NCBI RefSeq assembly: GCF_022695595.1
Contig: NZ_CP074380.1
Span: forward strand, 4,183,501 to 4,247,500
Direction of reading: 5' to 3'
Length of the DNA stretch: 64,000 nucleotides
Source of the DNA: Streptomyces sp. MST-110588
Lineage (GTDB): Bacteria; Actinomycetota; Actinomycetes; Streptomycetales; Streptomycetaceae
A model generated the notes under the pieces. The model saw nothing but the letters and a program-made list of their open reading frames with translations, was not told where the DNA came from and searched no databases. This document shows, in pieces, positions 37,177 through 44,784 of the stretch (within the stretch, counting starts at the first letter, position 1; every line of letters begins with the position of its first letter). A program made the position numbers and the translations under genes.

Positions 37177-37240
37177 AACCAAAACCTCCCATGAACGGAT
37201 AACTCCCCCGAGCCTACGCCCGACCGATGAAGCCCTGAGG

Positions 37241-37711
37241 TCACTCGGAAGCCGATGATTCAGGACCGCCCATCGGCTGATCGTGATTCCCCTTGTGCGC
37301 GCGCACGACCTCCGCGACCTGTCTGGCCACCGTCTCGGGCGGCTCGTGCTCCCAGCAGCGCAGAACGGTCCAACCGGCAGCCTGAAGGTGGGCCGTCGTC
37401 TCGATGTCGCGAGCCATGTTGCCGTCGAGTTTTTCGCGCCACCACCGGGCATTGGCCTTGGGACTCGTGGCGTGCTCGGGGCAGCCGTGCCAGAAACAGC
37501 CGTCAAGGAAGACGGCGACCTGCGGCCCCGGAAAGGCGATATCGATCGTACGGCGGGACATACCGGGCACCCGGCGTTGCAACCGATACCTGAGCCCGGC
37601 CCTGTGCAGCAGACGTCGAAGGACAAGTTCCGGCTTGGTGTCCTTCCTGGGCTGACGACTCATGCGGTCGGACACCTCGGGAGAGGACGGCGACATGGGG
37701 GTATGCGTCAT
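37241..37711 (-). CDS. vsr: very short patch repair (Vsr) endonuclease
   Basis: A Vsr-type nicking endonuclease that cuts beside T:G mismatches left by deamination of 5-methylcytosine. Motifs: SRQPRKDTKPELVLRRLLH, IDIAFPG (metal-binding Asp), VFLDGCFWHGCPEH (catalytic/Zn His and Cys), KLDGNMARDIETTAHLQ and LRCWEHE. ATG 37711 gives 156 aa. However, the frame is open to 37948 and the extra 79 residues look protein-like (QVNVDKFLRLEQGLNLAF). No clear ribosome site marks any start. It belongs with the m5C methyltransferase at 42376-43548, whose lesions it would repair. Confidence 0.88.
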   Translation of the reverse strand: MTHTPMSPSSPEVSDRMSRQPRKDTKPELVLRRLLHRAGLRYRLQRRVPGMSRRTIDIAFPGPQVAVFLDGCFWHGCPEHATSPKANARWWREKLDGNMARDIETTAHLQAAGWTVLRCWEHEPPETVARQVAEVVRAHKGNHDQPMGGPESSASE

Positions 37712-38025
37712 ATGAAAAGCATCGCCCATCGGGACAGGGGCGAGGTGCCCGATGGCGTCCACGGGAAGAGTGTGGGTGGCTTCACGCTCGGCACGCTCAA
37801 GTGTTCGACCCCAGACCTCTGACCGAAATGCGAGGTTCAGCCCTTGCTCCAGTCGAAGGAATTTATCGACATTTACCTGCAAAACAGGCATAACGGTCGC
37901 GCGGCTGCGTAGACGTAAGCGCGTCGTGTCGGACGGCGACCCGCGCACGAAAGTGCGGACGGCGGCGTCGAGTGCTGGTCGGCGCCGCCGCCCGCATGGG
38001 CGTGCGGCGATCGTCGGGGCGGGGT

Positions 38026-38187
38026 TCAGTTCTCCAGGTGCCGCACCGCCACCTTGAAGCTGCGCAGGTCGTAGGACGGGTCTCCCATCTCGCCCTCCAC
38101 CAGTACCACCCCCTTCTCGTTCAGGATGCGGATCGAGTTGGTGTCACGTCGGTCCAGCTCGACCGTGACTTCGAGCGTGTCGCCCAT
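38026..38187 (-). CDS. 53-residue protein of unknown function
   Basis: Starts MGDTLEVTVELDRRDTNSIR and ends SFKVAVRHLEN; mostly beta-strand in character, acidic then basic. ATG 38187 is chosen because GGAGG lies eight bases upstream. Upstream in-frame starts (38211, 38226) have no ribosome site. It is upstream of vsr on the same strand and divergent from the HTH-ATPase gene. It could be a small accessory or antitoxin-like protein; nothing identifies it. Confidence 0.6.
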   Translation of the reverse strand: MGDTLEVTVELDRRDTNSIRILNEKGVVLVEGEMGDPSYDLRSFKVAVRHLEN

Positions 38188-38329
38188 GCGGATGTCCTCC
38201 GATTCGTCCATGCCAGCAACCGGCACGTCATCATGGCGCCTGCGCCGTCACTCCTGCAAGGGAGTAGGCGAACGTACGAGCGGGCGCAGTCGCCTCGTGA
38301 AGGGCCCCTGCTGATACGATCCCGTTCAG

Positions 38330-38437
38330 CAATCAGGAGAGACAAGCTAGCAAAATGCGGTTTTTGTCCGTTTCTCGACAACAAAAGTAAAGTTGATCAG
38401 CTAAATTAAGTGGCATCCGAGGGGAAGGGGAACTGAC
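38330..38437 (+). promoter_or_regulatory. AT-rich control region with inverted repeat upstream of the HTH-ATPase gene
   Basis: This is the least GC-rich stretch noted in the window (24/60 G+C at 38341-38400). TTGTC (38364-38368) and GACAA (38377-38381) form an inverted repeat with 8-nt spacing, typical of an XRE-type operator. TAAATT (38402-38407) could be a -10 box. The HTH of the downstream protein is a natural candidate to bind here. Confidence 0.4.
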
Positions 38438-40510
38438 ATGGCGGCCACATTCGGAGCTTGGCTCACAAGAATGCTGACGCTGAGGGGTATGAGTCAGAAG
38501 GAGCTCGCGGATCTGACCGGGGTCACGGGGGCGGCCGTGAACGGTTGGGTGAACGGCCGTTCGGAACCTCGCTATGAGAAGATCGCGGCCATCGCAGATG
38601 CCCTGGGCGTCTCCGTGGACGACGCGGTGAACCGCAGGGTGCCTGCGTCTCGACGGGACGAGCTGAGGTGGATCTTCCGTGCCGCGCCGGAGGACGGTGG
38701 TCGAGAAGGCGGCAACGCGGCCAACTTCGCCTTCGCGGCGAGCCTCGACGTGCTTGCGCGGGAGGCCACGCAGAACAGCCTTGACGAGCGTTTGTCCGAA
38801 GACTCGCCGGTCGTCGCTCGGTACGTGCTGCACGAACTCACGGGTACCCATCTGCGTGACTTCATGGAGGCTTTGGGTTGGGACGCCATCGAAAAGCACA
38901 TTCTGGCCGCCGCCGACCCCCGGCAGAAGGTAGGTCGGGTACTGCGGGACGGCCTCCAAGAGCTGGAACGCACGCAGCGCCTCGTCCTACTGCGGGTGGA
39001 CGACTACAACGCGACCGGGTTGACCGGCCCGGAGTACGAGGACGGACGCTTCGCCCGGGTGGTGCGGCGCACGTTGGACAGCGGTAAGTCGGGTACGCAG
39101 GGCGGGTCGTACGGGCTCGGCAAGGCTGCACTCTGGGCCGCCAGCCGCTTCGGCCTGGTCCTGGTGAACAGCACGCTCTCGGAACCTCAGGACGGGCGTA
39201 CGGAGCGCCGTATGGCCGGCCGGCTGGAGCTTCCGTGGCACCAGCTCGACGGAAGAGACTACGCGGGGCCCGGTTGGTTCGGCGTGGCCGATCCCAAGCG
39301 GCAGAACACCGCTCAGTCGTGGTGGGGTGACCAGGAGTCGGCCGAACGCCTCCACTTGAAACGTGTCGATGCGATGCCGGGTACATCATTCCTGGTGGTG
39401 GGGGCGTACGACGGGTCCGGGGAGACCGAGGACGTCGAGGACATGTACGAGCGCCTGGTGAAAAGCCTTTCACGCAATTTCTGGGCATCGATGGTCGGTG
39501 GCAGGGACGAGAGCCCGAAGCTGCAGGTGTCGGTGGCGGCTTTCCGGAACGGAGCGTCGGTGAAGGCCGAAAAGGTCATTGATCCGCACGAACAGGAACC
39601 TTCCCGTTCCCGAGCTGTCCAGGCGTTTCTCGACGGTGAGACGGTGGAGGAACTGACCGAGCGTCACCAGGTGTTGCAGGCGTCCGTGCCGCTCGAACTG
39701 CGGCGGCGGAAAGACGACGTGGAGACGGGGAACCCGGGCACGCACGAGGCAGTTCTTCTTCTCACTCCCGCCGGTGACGAGGACGAGAACCCGGATCAAA
39801 TCGCATACATGCGAGCGACGCGGATGGTGGTGAAGTACAAGCGCGTCGGTGATCTTCCACTCGGACACCGCCCGTTCCAGGCGGTGCTCCTCGCCGGCGC
39901 GGCAACCCGCCGTCACACGCGGGAGGCAGAGGCGGCCGAGCAGATGTTGCGCACCGCGGAACCTCCGGACCACAACGACTGGGAGGGGACCGAGGACCTG
40001 ACGGCCACGTATGAACGTGGAGCCCGACAAAAGATCCTCGAATTCAAGAAGGCGGCAGAGCAGAAGGTCCGCGAGCTGCTGCGCGCACGGGAGGATGACG
40101 AGTCCCCGGAGGAGGGCCCGGAAGCACTGCGGGAATTGCTGCGCCTGGACCCACCAAGAGTTGCCCGTCTCCAAGGGTTCCCGACGGTGAAGGCCATCGA
40201 GGGAACGGTGGACGGAACGGGAGCCTGGAGCGTGACCGTCACGGTGAAGTTGCCCAAGCGGGACGAGCCGTGGGTGCTCACACCGGTGCCCAAATTCGTC
40301 ACGCGCTCGTCGGCACCGCTGAGTGTCGAATGGTGCGAGATGGAACCGTTGGAGAACTGCGAATTGACGCCGCACGGAAATCTCGTGTTCCGTGACGGAG
40401 CCGTACAAGGCAAGTTCCGTGGCACGACGGAGGTGTCGAGCCACCCGGTGGAGGCGACGATGGCGCAGGTCATGGTCGAGATACGGCGCTCGAAGGAGGA
40501 GTCGGCATGA
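38438..40510 (+). CDS. XRE helix-turn-helix protein fused to a GHKL (MORC/MutL-like) ATPase
   Basis: A 690-aa protein. Residues about 8-62 are an XRE-type HTH (LTLRGMSQKELADLTGVTGAAVNGWVNG, read in two parts: MSQKELADLTGVTG and AAVNGWVNG). The next part has GHKL ATPase motifs: N box LAREATQNSLDE (E109, N113, D116), G1-like LLRVDDYNATGL (D188/D189) and G2-like GGSYGLGKAALW (222-233). The remaining 450 residues are unassigned, with coiled segments (AAEQKVRELLRAREDDE). MORC-like ATPases occur in restriction-related operons with methylases and Vsr. It overlaps the next gene by 4 nt. Confidence 0.8.
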   Translation: MAATFGAWLTRMLTLRGMSQKELADLTGVTGAAVNGWVNGRSEPRYEKIAAIADALGVSVDDAVNRRVPASRRDELRWIFRAAPEDGGREGGNAANFAFAASLDVLAREATQNSLDERLSEDSPVVARYVLHELTGTHLRDFMEALGWDAIEKHILAAADPRQKVGRVLRDGLQELERTQRLVLLRVDDYNATGLTGPEYEDGRFARVVRRTLDSGKSGTQGGSYGLGKAALWAASRFGLVLVNSTLSEPQDGRTERRMAGRLELPWHQLDGRDYAGPGWFGVADPKRQNTAQSWWGDQESAERLHLKRVDAMPGTSFLVVGAYDGSGETEDVEDMYERLVKSLSRNFWASMVGGRDESPKLQVSVAAFRNGASVKAEKVIDPHEQEPSRSRAVQAFLDGETVEELTERHQVLQASVPLELRRRKDDVETGNPGTHEAVLLLTPAGDEDENPDQIAYMRATRMVVKYKRVGDLPLGHRPFQAVLLAGAATRRHTREAEAAEQMLRTAEPPDHNDWEGTEDLTATYERGARQKILEFKKAAEQKVRELLRAREDDESPEEGPEALRELLRLDPPRVARLQGFPTVKAIEGTVDGTGAWSVTVTVKLPKRDEPWVLTPVPKFVTRSSAPLSVEWCEMEPLENCELTPHGNLVFRDGAVQGKFRGTTEVSSHPVEATMAQVMVEIRRSKEESA

Positions 40511-41484
40511 AGACGGCCTACCCCTACCGTGTTCTCAGCGGCGACGTCGATCTGCAGGTCGATCGGTTGTTCGTGGACAACGTGCCGGTGGATCTGGGAA
40601 GGATCGGCGACCGTGACCAGATCGTTGCCGCGCAGGATCTCAACGAGACCCATCAGCGCTGGAGCGAACTACGGTTGAAGGTTTCAGTGACCGCCGACGG
40701 CGACGAAATCTCCGCCGGCCCGTGGAGGTCCCCACAGTGTCTGGTGGTCGTGAGCAACCAACGCACCAACGTCTCCCAGGCGTTCCCGCTACGCCAGGAC
40801 GGGCCGGGCCGATGGCAGGGGGAGGTCGAACTGGCCCGTGACGAGCACATCGTGCGTAGCCGGATCACAGCTCGCATCGTTGCCACGGTGGACGGTGTCG
40901 AAGGACGACTGGTGGGCACGGCACCGACCTGGAGCGTGGATTTTGAGACCAAGCGACCTACCCCTGAGCGTTCGATCAAGATGCGGTGGATCGACTTCAC
41001 CGACCCGTCCAACGATCATTTGAAGGAATACCGTGACGATCCCTGGTTGATCGACACGGAGGCCGGCGAGCCTGTGCTCTATCTCAATTCCTCGGTGGAC
41101 GGGCTGCGCGGCGTATTGGAGAACGCGTCGTCCGCCGAGCAGAAGCTGGTGCGCGAGGTGATGGCCGCGCAGGTGGCGGCCGAAGTTTGGACCGCCATGT
41201 TCAACATGGCGGTGTACGCCTGTGACGTGGTGGACGGTGAACCCCAGTGGCCTGGTGGTTGGCATGAAGATGTACTACGGAGAATGATCCCGGACCTCTA
41301 CCCCACTCATTCCCCGGAGGATGCGCTGGCCGAGTTGGTCCAGGGGCGCGCAGAGGGGGAGAACGGCGGTGACCTGCAGCGCCGGCTGATGCACGGAGCC
41401 GGGGTCCATTCACGCAAACCGCGTAAGGTCTCGACGGCTCTGCGCGACCTGCGGCGCCTGGCGAACAAGAAGGAGAGCGTGTGA
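40507..41484 (+). CDS. unrecognised 325-aa protein of the island
   Basis: No family recognised. The first half looks like a beta-rich domain (VLSGDVDLQVDRLFVDNVPVDL, read as separate strands; LVVVSNQRTNVSQAFPL; GRWQGEVELARDEHIV; TWSVDFETKR), possibly an adaptor. The second half is helical (RGVLENASSAEQKLVREVMAAQ, SPEDALAELVQGRAEGENG) with a basic tail (HSRKPRKVSTALRDLRRL). No nuclease, helicase or membrane motif is visible. The ATGA overlap with the ATPase gene and the GTGA overlap with the next gene imply stoichiometric co-expression. Confidence 0.8.
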   Translation: MKTAYPYRVLSGDVDLQVDRLFVDNVPVDLGRIGDRDQIVAAQDLNETHQRWSELRLKVSVTADGDEISAGPWRSPQCLVVVSNQRTNVSQAFPLRQDGPGRWQGEVELARDEHIVRSRITARIVATVDGVEGRLVGTAPTWSVDFETKRPTPERSIKMRWIDFTDPSNDHLKEYRDDPWLIDTEAGEPVLYLNSSVDGLRGVLENASSAEQKLVREVMAAQVAAEVWTAMFNMAVYACDVVDGEPQWPGGWHEDVLRRMIPDLYPTHSPEDALAELVQGRAEGENGGDLQRRLMHGAGVHSRKPRKVSTALRDLRRLANKKESV

Positions 41485-42386
41485 CAAGGAGCAGGCCGGA
41501 AGTGCCCGAGAGACTGGGGAGACTGCCGGACTCCGTGGTCAGCAAGGTGTTGACGCCGAGCGTGGTGAGAGGGGCACCACTGCCCCAGGCGGCACTGATC
41601 AACGGCTCCGTGGATGCATTCGACGAGTCGCCGCGGTGGAAGGTGGAGGAACTGCGTGCCCTCCTCGACGAGGTGCTGGAACGCTTCGAAGGGGAGCGCC
41701 CGACGGCGTCCGACGCATGGCTGGCTCCTCGACTGCACTCCACGGTGCGTCTTTTCAGGGCAGAGGCCGCGGATTCGGCCCTATGGAACTTCATCGCCCT
41801 GCGCGTCGGTCCCGACTACGTCCGATGGCGCTGGGGCAAGAAGTCGCAGGGCGGTCGCACGGTCGTCGGTCAGGCGGCGCGCTTCAGCGGACGTTGGGAC
41901 ATCCAGGCTTTTTCCCGGCTCTGGTGGGCCGCCGAACTTTTCCGCGACGGCGACGAGTATGCGCCGGTTGTCGTGGCGTGTGGGAACCAAGACGTCCTCA
42001 ACACTGCGCTTCGACTGGACATGAACCATCACCGACCGTCCGCCCAAGCTCTGGTGCGTCTTCTGGAGACAGAAGTCGTGCGCACAGGACGAGATGTGAA
42101 CGGCCTCGTCAAGGCGGCGGGTGCGGCGGGGAGCACGTTGGTGTACGAGGCGCTGGCTGCCGACGAACCACGTGACCACGAAGCCGTGCGTGCATGGATC
42201 GATGCTGTTGAGTCCGACCTGCTGTGGAGCCCCGGTGGCCTGCCGCGGGGGCCGGCCGACGGAAAAGCTCCGAACCACTCGGTGGAGAAGCTCACCGAGT
42301 GGTTCGCGAACCTCTTCGCGACTGCCCCGGTGCGTGGCAGGGAGTTGGGCGAGAGTGATGAAGAGGAGGTGGAAATCAGGACCTGA
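41481..42386 (+). CDS. DUF6339-like protein of the island
   Basis: A 301-aa soluble protein that resembles the DUF6339 family (judged by eye). Such proteins occur beside MutL-like ATPases and Z1/AIPR proteins in actinobacterial defence loci (recollection). Distinct segments are ALWNFIALRVGPDYVRWRWG, FSGRWDIQAFSRLWWAAEL, VVVACGNQDVLNTALRLDM and VEKLTEWFANLF. No catalytic motif is obvious. The GTG start overlaps the previous stop. Its 3' end overlaps the methyltransferase gene on the other strand by 11 bp, tail to tail. Confidence 0.72.
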   Translation: MTRSRPEVPERLGRLPDSVVSKVLTPSVVRGAPLPQAALINGSVDAFDESPRWKVEELRALLDEVLERFEGERPTASDAWLAPRLHSTVRLFRAEAADSALWNFIALRVGPDYVRWRWGKKSQGGRTVVGQAARFSGRWDIQAFSRLWWAAELFRDGDEYAPVVVACGNQDVLNTALRLDMNHHRPSAQALVRLLETEVVRTGRDVNGLVKAAGAAGSTLVYEALAADEPRDHEAVRAWIDAVESDLLWSPGGLPRGPADGKAPNHSVEKLTEWFANLFATAPVRGRELGESDEEEVEIRT

Positions 42387-43548
42387 GCGCTTCGTAAACC
42401 ATTCCGGCCAGAGCTTTTGAGAGCCCGACCGGTACGGCGTTGCCGATCTGCCGCCCGATCTGAATTTTACTGCCGCTCCACTTGAAATCCTTGGGAAACC
42501 CTTGGATCAGAGCTGCTTCGTAATGTGTGATGGGGCGGTGGGCGCGCGGATGGAGGTAACGTCCCTTTTCCGGCTTGTAGAACTCGGTTCGGATGGTGAC
42601 CGATGGTCGGTCCCAGTACAGGCGCCCCATGACGTCGTGGGAACCTGTTTTATGAGCCAACCACTTCTCGGTGGACAGCGCCGGCGGCAGATCGTGCCGG
42701 TTTCCGCCTTCAGGGATGGCTTCGTAACGCCTCTTGGAGAGGGGGGTCGGATTTCTTCCGAAATGTAGATCCGTGGTCTTGAAGGCGCCGGGGAGCGTGA
42801 CTCCCAGCGGGTCACACTTGCCCTCGGGAAGTTCGGTGGTAAGCGTTTCCTCGGGAGTGTGGGCGAAAACTGACGGGCCCACCCCTACCCACGATTGCTG
42901 TTCGGAACCGGGAAGGAATTCCAGGCCGTTCTTGGCGTGGGTCGGTTTCGGATACTGCATGTTCGCCAAATGCTTCAGGTCTCGACGCACGGCGACAACT
43001 ATCGCGCGGCGACGGGCCTGCGGCACGCCGTAGTCGGCGGAGTTCAGAACCGAATGCTGGGCCAGGACGTAATCGCGCAGTTCGCCGTCCGGTTTCTCGG
43101 TCGCCGCGTGCAGCAAGGCGAATTCCGGGGAGCGGAGGAAGCGGTCGACGTTCTCGACGATGAAGAGCTTCGGCTTGATGGCGTTCACGATGCGTGTGTA
43201 CTCACGCCACAACTTGTTGCGGGGATCGTTCTCATCTTCCTTGCCGAGACCCGAGAAGCCCTGACAGGGCGGCCCTCCGAGGATCACCTCGGCCTGGACC
43301 TCCTTGGAATCCGGCTCCCAGTCCTCGATGTCCCCGGCATGGATGTGTTCCACCCCACCGGCCTCGTCGGCGAAGTTGAGTGCATACGTGGAGGCTGCGG
43401 CAATGTCGTGCTCGACTGCCGCAGCCGTACGGAAGACGGGCTCGGTGACACCGAGGGGGCGGAACTCGTGGAAGCCCTGCGTGAAGCCCCCGCAACCCGA
43501 AAATAGATCAACTACGTTGATGGTGCGGGGGTTGCGGGAGGCGCTCAT
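42376..43548 (-). CDS. DNA (cytosine-5) methyltransferase, complete
   Basis: A 390-aa C5-cytosine methylase with all key motifs: I VVDLFSGCGGFTQGF, IV GGPPCQGFSG (catalytic Cys95), VI FIVENVDRF, VIII PQARRRAIVVAV, a target-recognition region of about 130 residues, IX RPSVTIRTEF and X QIGRQIGNAVPVGL. The target sequence cannot be read from the protein. ATG 43548 has no good ribosome site, and its start overlaps the stop of the upstream frame (ATGA), so it may depend on coupling. With vsr in the same island it forms the classical Dcm/Vsr pairing. Confidence 0.93.
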   Translation of the reverse strand: MSASRNPRTINVVDLFSGCGGFTQGFHEFRPLGVTEPVFRTAAAVEHDIAAASTYALNFADEAGGVEHIHAGDIEDWEPDSKEVQAEVILGGPPCQGFSGLGKEDENDPRNKLWREYTRIVNAIKPKLFIVENVDRFLRSPEFALLHAATEKPDGELRDYVLAQHSVLNSADYGVPQARRRAIVVAVRRDLKHLANMQYPKPTHAKNGLEFLPGSEQQSWVGVGPSVFAHTPEETLTTELPEGKCDPLGVTLPGAFKTTDLHFGRNPTPLSKRRYEAIPEGGNRHDLPPALSTEKWLAHKTGSHDVMGRLYWDRPSVTIRTEFYKPEKGRYLHPRAHRPITHYEAALIQGFPKDFKWSGSKIQIGRQIGNAVPVGLSKALAGMVYEALRS

Positions 43549-44576
43549 GGGCTAGATCTTAGTCGGCGAAGGGCGTGTTCAGCACGAGCCCTACGAGGAA
43601 GGGGCGAGGGCTGCGAATATGCGCCGCCCGAGAGCCTGGGCGAGCGGCGGGGCACGGCCTGCCCCACCTGCCGATAGCTACGGGTCTTCAACCCGGTGAT
43701 CACCCAGTCCGAAGGGAAGCCCTGCAGCAGCGCAGTCTGCGGAACAGTCAGGGCGGGCAGGTTCTTGCGATCTCCGGTCGGGTCCCAGGGGGTGTCCGGT
43801 CCCGGCAACGAGTCGGCGACGGTGCCGCCGTTGATGCCCATCTCCTGCCAGATCTTCTTCGCCCTGGCGGGGCCGAGATCGGCGCCGCCGCGCTTGTCCG
43901 AACCGCCGACCAGAGTCGGGGCGACACGCTGAGCGTGCGCCGCCCATGTGTGTGCGTGAGGCCATCCCTGTTCCGCCATGGAGGCGTGAAGCGCATCACC
44001 GACGGTCGGTGCCGGGCCGGGAAGGGGTTCCGGCCAGGTGAAGGCACCAGCAAAAGGCTCTTTCAGGGCGACGAAGAATCCGTGTTTGCGGTCCTGGGGT
44101 ACGCCGTAATGCATGGCGTTCAGTACCTTTGCGAACAGGCGGTATCCAAGGTGCTCCAGCTCGGCTCGGATCTCCGCACGTACGTCGGCGAAGTCTGCCC
44201 CGTCGACGAGCCCTGGGACGTTCTCGATGATTACTGCCTTGGGCCCGACGGCTCCCACCAGATAGAGCGCTGCTGTGACCAGCTTGCGTTCGGCTTCGTC
44301 CTCCGGGCGGTTGATCGTGGCCACAGACTTGACCCTCGGAGTGCCTGCGGACAGGAGATCGACATCGAAGGCTTCAGGGTGCTGGGCCGGGTCGAATGTG
44401 CTCAGGTCCTCCTGGAGCAGCGGCCAGTTCGGCCTGTTGGCCTTCAGCGTCTCAAGGGATTGCCCGTCCGTTTCGACCAGGAGGGACGGTGTGAAGCCGG
44501 CGTTCTCCAGTCCGAGGGCCAGACCTCCGGCACCTGCGCAGAGTTCCAGTGATCTGAGACGGGTCGATGTGGTCAT
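43545..44576 (-). CDS. DNA methyltransferase-like protein without catalytic Cys; apparent C-terminal frameshift
   Basis: A C5-methylase fold: motif I SLELCAGAGGLALGLENAGF, motif VI VIIENVPGL, motif VIII-like GVPQDRKHGFFVAL and motif X-like RQVGQAVP. Motif IV, where PC(Q/P) is expected, reads LLSAGTPRVKS, so the nucleophile Cys is replaced by Arg81. After AVP the frame runs into an Arg/Pro/Ser-rich tail of about 34 residues. The other frame from that point reads PPLAQALGRRIFAALAPSS and stops at 43591, a normal methylase ending. One G seems missing in the GGGG run at 43649-43652. ATG 44576 is preferred (AAGGAG, 4 nt); ATG 44579 is adjacent. Confidence 0.85.
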   Translation of the reverse strand: MTTSTRLRSLELCAGAGGLALGLENAGFTPSLLVETDGQSLETLKANRPNWPLLQEDLSTFDPAQHPEAFDVDLLSAGTPRVKSVATINRPEDEAERKLVTAALYLVGAVGPKAVIIENVPGLVDGADFADVRAEIRAELEHLGYRLFAKVLNAMHYGVPQDRKHGFFVALKEPFAGAFTWPEPLPGPAPTVGDALHASMAEQGWPHAHTWAAHAQRVAPTLVGGSDKRGGADLGPARAKKIWQEMGINGGTVADSLPGPDTPWDPTGDRKNLPALTVPQTALLQGFPSDWVITGLKTRSYRQVGQAVPRRSPRLSGGAYSQPSPLPRRARAEHALRRLRSSP

Positions 44577-44784
44577 CATTCTCCTTGACAGCCGTGGGAT
44601 GTACTCAACGTACGTGAAAGGCCGATCGTGGAGAAGGCCCTTCTCGCATACCGTCCGGTCCTTTTTGTGGCGTCACCTGCATCTTTCGAATGGGCGGTCC
44701 ATGGCTCCCTTTTAAGGGCGTCATGGCTTTCGAATTATTTGGCCCGAACAAAGGGGTGGCATCACTTCTCTGCGAGCGGTCTCG

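Noticed and set aside
38438..40510. DISARM or BREX system
   Set aside because: No DrmA/B helicase, PLD nuclease, PglZ or BrxC-like protein is encoded here.
40507..41484. Z1-domain ATPase of an MZA system
   Set aside because: No Walker A or B motif, and 325 aa is far too short for a Z1 protein.
37241..44576. Prophage or integrative element
   Set aside because: No integrase, transposase, capsid or terminase gene and no attachment repeats at the ends; tRNA genes are not adjacent.
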